The position numbers and the translations under genes are program-made. The notes under the pieces were generated by a model, which was not told the origin of the DNA, made no database searches, and saw only the letters and a list, made by a program, of their open reading frames with translations. Below are positions 1 to 5,580 of a stretch of DNA of 6,882 nt, in pieces. This DNA comes from DATJUF01 sp035524095. Its GTDB lineage: Bacteria > Desulfobacterota > Binatia > Binatales > Binataceae. Numbering within the stretch: position 1 is the stretch's first letter; every line of letters starts with the position of its first letter. The stretch lies in contig DATKPK010000089.1 in NCBI GenBank assembly GCA_035524095.1, forward strand, positions 1-6,882. Reading direction: 5' to 3'.

Positions 1-1017
1 ATAGGTGAGGGGCCCAATCCTCTCGTCGGTTGGGAAGAGGATTTATACGGCTATCGTTTCGTCAACCTGACGCCTTGGAACTATCTGTCGTTGTCATCGA
101 CGCAGCTTGGCATCTCGACGCAAGGTCCAGTCAAGTTCAACGGCAAGACCTACATCGATTATGACGCTGGAGTTTATAACAACGCCAGTTTCCATGCGTT
201 TGAAAACACTAACACCAAAGAGGTAATGGGCAGAATTACTGCGTATCCGTTCGGATCGGACTGGCGGTTCCAGGGCCTGGGACTGACCGGCTTCTATAAT
301 TATGGCTACGGCAATTCGACGCCTGACTCGGCGCAGGTGCCGACGACGCTGAAGGGACCGAATGCACGTATCGAGCGAATCGCAGCTCTGATCCACTATA
401 CGGCTGAACAATGGGGGCTTGCGGGCGAGTTCGACTACGGAAACAACGCATTCAGCGCGTCGAATTTCTGGTCGGGCAGCGCGCCGGCGGACGCGGAAGG
501 GTTTGCGACGGGTCCATCGGTGAAGAAGGACGGCAACATTCTGACGGGCTTCAATCCAAATTGCAGTTCGACGCCTTGCTACAGCCTCTACAACAGCTTT
601 GGTCCGACCACGAATGCGACTGAGGCGATCCTGAACAATGGCCAGGCGCGACAAATCGGCTTCGACATGTTCGGGCATTACCATATCCCGAACACACCCC
701 TGACGGCGTTCGGGATGTATCAGTGGTTCATGCCAAACGACAAATTTGGCACGTCCGGCCTGCCTGACCCGCTCGACTTCGAGCGCTTCATCGTAGGCGT
801 AAGCTACCAGGTGAACGAATTCCTGCGGTTTGCGGTAGACACGCAGAATACGCTGTTCTACCACAACCAGGAATCGATACCGGTGTCTTACCTGAAGCAA
901 TACGGATACACCGGCGGAACGTTCAACGGCCTGCTGTTGCCGTCGTCGGGGTCAATCCCGTATATGGTCCAGCGGGATACGCATTCGATTTGGGGAAACT
1001 TCGAGTTTAACTACTAA
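1..1017 (+). CDS. Porin-like outer-membrane beta-barrel protein, C-terminal part (5' end outside window)
   Basis: The frame is open from the first base, so the start lies outside the window; the TTG at 91 is only an internal codon. 338 residues are visible. They show the character of an outer-membrane beta-barrel: many Tyr/Phe/Trp residues, short strands of alternating polarity, and Gly/Asn/Ser-rich turns and loops. Near the C-terminus, stretches such as ERFIVGVSYQ and EFLRFAVDTQ look like antiparallel strands, and the protein ends GNFEFNY with a terminal aromatic, the usual signal for BAM-dependent insertion. Two cysteines five positions apart (visible residues 188 and 193, CSSTPC) lie in a probable extracellular loop. 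The likely role is passive diffusion of small solutes, but the substrate and exact porin family cannot be told. A hairpin follows the stop closely, so the gene appears to end its own transcription unit rather than join the pump genes. A non-porin barrel is possible. Confidence 0.72.
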   Translation: MGEGPNPLVGWEEDLYGYRFVNLTPWNYLSLSSTQLGISTQGPVKFNGKTYIDYDAGVYNNASFHAFENTNTKEVMGRITAYPFGSDWRFQGLGLTGFYNYGYGNSTPDSAQVPTTLKGPNARIERIAALIHYTAEQWGLAGEFDYGNNAFSASNFWSGSAPADAEGFATGPSVKKDGNILTGFNPNCSSTPCYSLYNSFGPTTNATEAILNNGQARQIGFDMFGHYHIPNTPLTAFGMYQWFMPNDKFGTSGLPDPLDFERFIVGVSYQVNEFLRFAVDTQNTLFYHNQESIPVSYLKQYGYTGGTFNGLLLPSSGSIPYMVQRDTHSIWGNFEFNY

Positions 1018-1029
1018 CGTCTGAATAAC

Positions 1030-1069
1030 CTCACGGGCCGTACGCGGGTGCGGTCCGTGAGTCTCTTCC
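1030..1069 (+). terminator. Probable terminator after the porin-like gene
   Basis: An 11-bp stem (1030-1040 with 1051-1061, containing one G-U pair at 1037/1054) encloses a 10-base loop. It starts 12 bases after the porin stop codon and is followed by a pyrimidine-rich run TCTCTTCC at 1062-1069. The stem is GC-rich and well placed, but the T-tract is interrupted, so termination may be partial. Confidence 0.65.
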
Positions 1070-1131
1070 AGTGATTATTGCAGGTCAGTCCCGCATCCAT
1101 CAGTGCTAATTGGCTTCATGCAATGCAATCA

Positions 1132-1156
1132 GGCGCAGAATCCTTAAGAATGCGCC
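1132..1156. repeat. Short inverted repeat upstream of the small gene
   Basis: A perfect 6-bp inverted repeat, GGCGCA at 1132-1137 and TGCGCC at 1151-1156, with a 13-base centre that contains CTTAAG. It lies about 47 bases upstream of the start at 1203. No T-tract follows, so it is not a convincing terminator. It could be an operator or 5'-leader hairpin, or chance. The rest of the 185-base gap shows no convincing promoter. Confidence 0.3.
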
Positions 1157-1202
1157 CTTGAGCTTATGGCGATAGCAGCGTAGGCTAAGAGACAAGGACG
1201 TT

Positions 1203-1574
1203 ATGGTGCCGCTTCTGAACCCCGCAAGTTATCGAGGCCAAATGTTGCGGCTTGTGATTTGCCTGTTCAGCCTCATGATGCTGGTGACGCTACCGCTCCA
1301 GAAGGCGCATCAGCTGCGGATCCATTATCGTACGACGCAGATTCGCCGGTCATTTGAGAGGCACGCAAACCTCGCCGAGGCTGAAGCGGGCCCGTCTGAC
1401 GAAGTCGGCCATGAAGCTGCTAAGCCGTCGCGGTTCGCATGGGTGACGCCTGAACCTGTTCCCGCAATCCAAATATATCGTGCCAACCCCGGTGCGATTC
1501 CGAGACCCAATCCAAGAATGTTCCTACGCCTCAAGCTTGGACCGCCATCCGGCAGCCAAGACCCATTGGTCTGA
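1203..1574 (+). CDS. Small hypothetical protein with hydrophobic N-terminus
   Basis: A 123-residue reading frame of unrecognised family. From ATG 1203 an AAGGA at 1194-1198 serves as ribosome binding site. A second in-frame ATG at 1242 (residue 14) has its own GAGG at 1234-1237 and would place the hydrophobic stretch (about residues 15-32, LRLVICLFSLMMLVTLPL) at the very N-terminus, like a signal peptide or a single membrane anchor. After it comes a basic segment (His/Arg-rich, about 36-53), an acidic Glu/Ala patch (56-72), then a Pro-rich tail with PEPVP, ANPGAIPRPNP and the ending GPPSGSQDPLV. There is no lipobox, since no cysteine follows the hydrophobic stretch. The protein is most likely anchored in or exported across the inner membrane. 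No function can be assigned. Codon use resembles the neighbours, which supports a real gene, but the short length leaves doubt. Confidence 0.55.
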   Translation: MVPLLNPASYRGQMLRLVICLFSLMMLVTLPLQKAHQLRIHYRTTQIRRSFERHANLAEAEAGPSDEVGHEAAKPSRFAWVTPEPVPAIQIYRANPGAIPRPNPRMFLRLKLGPPSGSQDPLV

Positions 1575-1600
1575 CTTCTACATAATTCGCGATTGATTTC

Positions 1601-1633
1601 GCCGCTGCCGTGGACGATAGGTTGTTCAGCGGC
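1601..1633. repeat. Inverted repeat, 7-bp arms
   Basis: GCCGCTG at 1601-1607 pairs perfectly with CAGCGGC at 1627-1633 across a 19-base centre. It begins 27 bases after the stop of the small gene. It might act as a weak terminator or stabilise the 3' end of that transcript, but no T-tract follows (ATTAGTGATT). Confidence 0.35.
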
Positions 1634-1649
1634 ATTAGTGATTCAACTC

Positions 1650-1671
1650 GACCGGAAAGCGGTTTCCGGTC
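1650..1671. repeat. Perfect 22-base hairpin, 9-bp arms
   Basis: GACCGGAAA at 1650-1658 pairs perfectly with TTTCCGGTC at 1663-1671 around a four-base loop GCGG. It is the tightest palindrome in the window and lies in the gap between the small gene and the lipoprotein gene. No T-run follows on either strand, so a classical intrinsic terminator is unlikely. A dispersed palindromic element, a protein-binding site, or an mRNA-end hairpin are the remaining options. Confidence 0.5.
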
Positions 1672-1706
1672 AGCGTGCGAGAAAGATGAGAGCGCCACAG
1701 TTTAGG

Positions 1707-1719
1707 TCCACTTAGTGGA
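1707..1719. promoter_or_regulatory. Candidate operator palindrome upstream of the lipoprotein/efflux genes
   Basis: TCCACT-T-AGTGGA is a perfect palindrome with 6-bp arms and a single central base, ending 62 bases before the ATG at 1782. Size and position fit the binding site of a dimeric repressor, and efflux operons are commonly controlled by TetR- or MarR-type regulators. No regulator gene is in the window and no clear -35/-10 pair can be placed, so the operator role is inference. Confidence 0.35.
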
Positions 1720-1770
1720 TACGAGCTGTGATAGCAGCCCGATTCCTGAAGGACGCGCAGACGATTGTGT

Positions 1771-1774
1771 GGAG
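1771..1774 (+). promoter_or_regulatory. Ribosome binding site that sets the lipoprotein start
   Basis: GGAG lies 7 bases before the ATG at 1782. This favours 1782 over the upstream in-frame GTG at 1728, which would add 18 residues in front of the signal peptide and has no good Shine-Dalgarno. Confidence 0.6.
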
Positions 1775-1781
1775 TATTGAA

Positions 1782-2357
1782 ATGACTAATCGAGTGAGCA
1801 GTTTTGGCCGCTTGTTGTCATTCGCAGGCCTTGGTGTTGTGCTGGGATTATCGGCGTGTGCGCAGAAGCATTCGCATATGCCGCCGGGCCAAATCATGTC
1901 TGAACGCCAGAACGGTGACGTTGTGCGTCAACTCGATGCGGCCAAGGAACTCGACGAGAGTGAGGCGACGGATCCCAAGACCAGCGCTGTCGCCAGAGAA
2001 GATTTCCTCGAGCAGGCCGGCAAGGCCGATAAGGCAATCAAAGAACTGACGAACGGCTATCCAGTGTCGGATGCTGAGCTTCAAGACGCCTTACGGGTGC
2101 CGCCGGCCTATCTTTCGGCCGAACAAAAATCCGCTTTGATAAACAAGATACAGCAGGCCGAACGGGCGACTGACAGCAACGAACAAGCCATGCTGAATGC
2201 GGAAGGGTGGGGCTATTCAGATGCCCCAGCGGCGACCAGCCGTTTCGATCAGCAGAAGCAGCTAGATGCCGAGGTCGTCAAGGACCTCACGATCGGCGAG
2301 CCGGTGCATTGGGACGAGGTCCAGCAGGCGACGCAGGTGGTGCAGAATCCCTACTAG
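1782..2357 (+). CDS. Predicted lipoprotein of unknown function, upstream of the RND pump
   Basis: 191 residues from the ATG with a good ribosome binding site. The N-terminus is a lipoprotein signal peptide: MTNRVSSFGRLL, then a hydrophobic core, then lipobox LSAC with the lipidated cysteine at residue 26. The mature part (about 166 residues) is hydrophilic, rich in Ala, Gln, Glu, Asp and Lys, has no further cysteine and looks mostly helical. A degenerate motif occurs twice: KELTNGYPVSDAELQDA (residues 87-103) and KDLTIGEPVHWDEVQQA (167-183), suggesting two copies of a small unit. I do not recognise the family. The gene lies 94 bases upstream of the permease on the same strand, so shared transcription and an accessory role in the periplasm are plausible but inferred. 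The residue after the lipidated cysteine is Ala, not Asp, so an outer-membrane destination would be expected under the E. coli Lol rule. Confidence 0.8.
   Translation: MTNRVSSFGRLLSFAGLGVVLGLSACAQKHSHMPPGQIMSERQNGDVVRQLDAAKELDESEATDPKTSAVAREDFLEQAGKADKAIKELTNGYPVSDAELQDALRVPPAYLSAEQKSALINKIQQAERATDSNEQAMLNAEGWGYSDAPAATSRFDQQKQLDAEVVKDLTIGEPVHWDEVQQATQVVQNPY
2040..2330 (+). repeat. Two degenerate copies of a 17-residue motif inside the lipoprotein
   Basis: Copies are encoded at 2040-2090 and 2280-2330. They share the pattern K-[ED]-L-T-x-G-x-P-V-x-x-x-E-[LV]-Q-x-A. The similarity is at protein level and has largely faded in the DNA, which indicates an old duplication or a structural repeat. 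Confidence 0.5.
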
Positions 2358-2364
2358 AAAGAAC

Positions 2365-2418
2365 GGCGCGCCGATCAGCTCAAGCTGCGAAGTGGATATA
2401 GTGAATGATCAGCGCGTC
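2365..2418 (+). promoter_or_regulatory. Long imperfect inverted repeat between lipoprotein and permease genes
   Basis: Arms 2365-2377 and 2406-2418 can pair over 13 positions with one C-A mismatch (2372/2411) and one G-U pair (2366/2417), around a 28-base loop. The structure starts 8 bases after the lipoprotein stop codon and ends 33 bases before the permease start. It could limit read-through, protect the upstream message or mark an RNA processing site, setting a different level of lipoprotein and pump. The T-content after it (CACTTCTTGACC) is too weak for a clear terminator. Confidence 0.4.
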
Positions 2419-2439
2419 ACTTCTTGACCGCGTCGAGTC

Positions 2440-2444
2440 AGGAG
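2440..2444 (+). promoter_or_regulatory. Ribosome binding site for the permease GTG start
   Basis: AGGAG lies 7 bases before the GTG at 2452 and supports that non-ATG start, which gives the typical RND beginning PSFSLRNPY just before the first membrane helix. Confidence 0.75.
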
Positions 2445-2451
2445 ACAATTA

Positions 2452-5400
2452 GTGCCCAGTTTCTCACTGCGCAATCCTTACACAATTATCGTCGCGGCCC
2501 TGGTGATTTTAATTATGGGTGCGACGGCATTCACGAGAATGCCGACCGATGTGTTCCCAACGATCAAGATTCCGGCGGTAGTCGTGGCGACCTTCTATCA
2601 AGGCATGCCGCCACTGGACATGGAGGATAATATCACTTTTCGCTACGAGCGATTTTTTACACTCGGGAGCAATATCCAACATATCGAATCACGCTCGCTC
2701 CCTGGAGTGAGTATTATCAAGGTTTTCTTCCAACCGGGGACCAATGTCGAAGCGGCGGCCGCACAGATGGGCACTCTAGCAATGTCGGATTTGGGGGTTT
2801 TGCCACCCGGCACGCTCCCGCCGCTAGTCCTGCAATACGATGTGTCATCGCTGCCGGTGCTCCTCGTCACGCTGGAGGGCAAGGGCTACAACGAGACGCA
2901 ACTAGAAGATCAGGCGCGCTATAATATCCGCAATCAACTAGCTACGGTGCCGGGCGCGTCGGTTCCTATTCCTTTCGGGGGCAGGTTCCGACAGGTGATG
3001 GTCTATGCCGATGCCCAGGCGTTGCAAGCGCGCGGCCTCTCGATGATGGACTTGGTAAAGGCAGTTAACGAGTCGAATCTTATTTTGCCCGCAGGTGACG
3101 TAAAAATCGGCGCCAAGGACTATTACATCTACTCCAACAGCATGATTCCCAAAGTCGAAGATATGGGTCAGATACCCGTAAAAATCGGCAAGGGACAAGC
3201 GCCGGTACTGGTCAACGATGTCGCCAAGGTCGAGGACTCATCGCAGATCCAGTACAACAAAGTGCTGATCAATGGGCAGCCCTCGGTTTATGTTCCGGTG
3301 CTGCGCCAGACGGGCGCCAATACGATTGCGGTCGTGAATGGCATCAAGGAATTGATTCCCCACATCTTCGGCTTGCCAGCCGGCATGAAGGTCAAGACCC
3401 TCTTTGATCAGTCCACTTACGTAAGGCAAGCGGTCGATAGCCTGGAGCATGAAGCAATTTCGGGATCGATCCTGGCGTCGTTGATGATCCTGATTTTTCT
3501 GGGAAGCTTTCGCTCAACTTTAGCGATCTTCCTATCGATCCCGTTATCGATTATGGCCGCAGCGTTTGGTTTGTTCATGAACGGCTCGACTATCAATATC
3601 ATGACGCTTGGCGGCTTCGCACTAGCAATCGGCCGGCTGGTCGATGACTCAGTGGTAGTGCTTGAGAACATCAATCGCCACCTCGCTGAGGGCAAGACGC
3701 CAATGGAGGCGGCGCGTGACGGAGCGGAGCAGGTTGCACTGCCGGTATTAGCTTCGACAGTCACCACTTGCATCGTGTTCTTTCCAGTAATGTTTTTGTT
3801 CGGCGTATCGAAGTATCTATTCGGAGCGCTGGCGCTGGCGGTAGTGCTCTCGATGGGAGCGTCGTACCTGGTAGCGATGAGCGTCATTCCGATTTTCTGC
3901 GCGCGGTTCCTGACGATGGCTGATGCAACCGCGGCAGAACATACCGAGGGCCGCGGTCCACTCGCGATCTTCAATCGTGCCTATGAGCGTTTCGCTGGTA
4001 ACTACGAGCGCTATCTCGAGCGGGCCTTGAATCATAAGTTCATTGTCATCGGCGCGGTGGCTATTCTCTTCGCCGGGAGCATGGCGCTATTTCCGCTGCT
4101 CGGCACCGAACTGTTTCCGGAGACTGATGCAGGAACTTTCACGATTAACTTCCGCGCGCCCGCCGGCACGCGGATCGAGCTGACGACGGAGATGGCGCGT
4201 CGGATCGAAGGAATCGTCCGGCAGGTGGTTCCGGCTGCGGAGCTCGACACGGTGGTGTCGAATATCGGACTGGCGCCCAGCATTTCCGCTATCTATTCGC
4301 CGAACTCGTCGGAAGATTCAGGGTTTATCCAGGTTCAGCTAAAGAATGGACATAGCCGGCCGACTAAATACTATTCGAAACGCGTGATGCAGGAATTGGC
4401 GCAGCAGATCCCTGATGCACGAACGATTTTCTCATCGGGCAGCATCATCGACGCTGTGCTGAACTTCGGCATGATGGCGCCGATTGATATTCAGTTCGCC
4501 GGGCGAGATTTCGACGATCTCTATCGGGCGGCGAATCAGTCCCAGGAAATGCTACGCGGCTTACCGAAAGTCGCACAGACCTTTGTTCTTCAGGAACCCG
4601 ACTATCCGACATTCGACGTAGCGGTCGATCGCGTCAAGGCGGCGCGCCTCGGACTTACTCAGAAAGATGTTATTTCCGACGTTATCACCGCGCTCAACTC
4701 GAACCTATATATTGCGCCATCGATCTGGATCGACCGACAGAACAACGATGACTATTTCCTGACCGTTCAGTACAAGCAGGCGGATACGGGGTTTCCTTCC
4801 ATGGAGACCTTGCGCAATATTCCCGTGCATAGCTATGCGGATGAGACAGGACATGCTCAAAGCCTTTTATTGAGAGAAGTTGCATCTATTTCACCTCAGT
4901 ACCATCCGTCGGAAGCTGATCACTATAATATTCAGCGCGTAGTCGATCTGCTGGTGTCGCCGAGTACTCAAGACCTGGGTGGCGTTCAGGCGGAAATCCA
5001 GAAGACGCTCGCCCACGCGAAATTGCCAGAAGAAGTGACGGTCCGCTATCGCGGGTCGGTTGCGGCGATGCAAGAATCGTTTTCAAGCTTTGGCTTCGGA
5101 CTGTCACTAGCGGTGGTGTTGCTCTATCTAGTGATGGTCGCACAATTCACATCGTTTCTCGATCCGTTCATTATCATGTTCGCGGTACCGATGGGCCTCA
5201 TCGGTGTCGTTTGGACACTATGGGCGACTACCACTACGCTCAATATCGAATCCTTCATGGGCATCATCGTGATGGTCGGTATAGTCGTTTCGAACTCGAT
5301 TCTTCTAGTTGACTTTGCTAACGAGCGGCGGCGGAGCGGACAGGTATTGAGGCGTGCAGTCATTGAATCGGCGCGAATAAGAATGCGGCCGATTCTGATG

Positions 5401-5580
5401 ACGGCTTTAGCGACGGTGGCGGGGCTTATGCCAATCGCGTTGAAACTTGGCGAGGGTTCCGAAGCCTCGGCACCGCTAGCTCGAGCAGCGGTCGGCGGTC
5501 TGGTAGTGTCAACCGTACTGACCTTGGTACTTGTTCCTTGCATTTACGAATTCTTTTATGGGCGGCGGGTGGCAAAGTGA
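2452..5580 (+). CDS. RND-family efflux pump inner-membrane permease (AcrB-like)
   Basis: 1042 residues, full length for the family (AcrB has 1049). It has the duplicated RND layout: TM1 about 11-28, a large periplasmic porter/docking loop (about 30-335), TM2-TM6 about 336-488, TM7 about 529-549, a second periplasmic loop (about 550-872) and TM8-TM12 about 875-1034. Family marks include the post-TM1 region RMPTDVFPTI, and the TM4 pair D398-D399 in GRLVDDSVVVLEN, matching the proton-carrying D407/D408 of AcrB. R977 and T984 in RMRPILMTALA match AcrB R971/T978. The position of AcrB K940 in TM10 is S947 (VVSNSILLVDF), so the proton relay differs; D954 is nearby. The CusA/CzcA heavy-metal pattern is not seen, so export of organic compounds is more likely than metals, but the substrate is unknown. 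It works as a trimer in the inner membrane with the adjacent adaptor, whose gene overlaps its stop. Confidence 0.95.
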   Translation: MPSFSLRNPYTIIVAALVILIMGATAFTRMPTDVFPTIKIPAVVVATFYQGMPPLDMEDNITFRYERFFTLGSNIQHIESRSLPGVSIIKVFFQPGTNVEAAAAQMGTLAMSDLGVLPPGTLPPLVLQYDVSSLPVLLVTLEGKGYNETQLEDQARYNIRNQLATVPGASVPIPFGGRFRQVMVYADAQALQARGLSMMDLVKAVNESNLILPAGDVKIGAKDYYIYSNSMIPKVEDMGQIPVKIGKGQAPVLVNDVAKVEDSSQIQYNKVLINGQPSVYVPVLRQTGANTIAVVNGIKELIPHIFGLPAGMKVKTLFDQSTYVRQAVDSLEHEAISGSILASLMILIFLGSFRSTLAIFLSIPLSIMAAAFGLFMNGSTINIMTLGGFALAIGRLVDDSVVVLENINRHLAEGKTPMEAARDGAEQVALPVLASTVTTCIVFFPVMFLFGVSKYLFGALALAVVLSMGASYLVAMSVIPIFCARFLTMADATAAEHTEGRGPLAIFNRAYERFAGNYERYLERALNHKFIVIGAVAILFAGSMALFPLLGTELFPETDAGTFTINFRAPAGTRIELTTEMARRIEGIVRQVVPAAELDTVVSNIGLAPSISAIYSPNSSEDSGFIQVQLKNGHSRPTKYYSKRVMQELAQQIPDARTIFSSGSIIDAVLNFGMMAPIDIQFAGRDFDDLYRAANQSQEMLRGLPKVAQTFVLQEPDYPTFDVAVDRVKAARLGLTQKDVISDVITALNSNLYIAPSIWIDRQNNDDYFLTVQYKQADTGFPSMETLRNIPVHSYADETGHAQSLLLREVASISPQYHPSEADHYNIQRVVDLLVSPSTQDLGGVQAEIQKTLAHAKLPEEVTVRYRGSVAAMQESFSSFGFGLSLAVVLLYLVMVAQFTSFLDPFIIMFAVPMGLIGVVWTLWATTTTLNIESFMGIIVMVGIVVSNSILLVDFANERRRSGQVLRRAVIESARIRMRPILMTALATVAGLMPIALKLGEGSEASAPLARAAVGGLVVSTVLTLVLVPCIYEFFYGRRVAK

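Noticed and set aside
94..900. Long open frame of 268 codons on the minus strand opposite the porin gene
   Set aside because: Very Arg-rich, low-complexity translation with no domain, lying exactly opposite a gene with clear beta-barrel protein features; a codon-bias shadow.
1158..1186. Possible promoter TTGAGC, 17 bases, TAGGCT before the small gene
   Set aside because: The -10 box matches the consensus at only three of six positions and would start transcription almost at the ribosome binding site.
1804..2049. Alternative plus-strand frame inside the lipoprotein gene
   Set aside because: Arg/Cys-rich translation overlapping a gene with a clear signal peptide and lipobox in another frame.
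2388..2401. 14-base sequence CGAAGTGGATATAG repeated exactly at 6422-6435
   Set aside because: The second copy lies within the conserved adaptor coding frame, and one match of this length in about 6.9 kb is not far from chance; no further copies seen.
3417..3974. Minus-strand open frame of 185 codons inside the permease gene
   Set aside because: It is antisense to conserved TM2-TM6 of the RND protein, and its translation is Ser/Ala/Thr-rich without recognisable features.
5124..5543. Minus-strand open frame of 139 codons at the 3' end of the permease gene
   Set aside because: Shadow of the TM8-TM12 coding region; no ribosome binding site or protein family signal.
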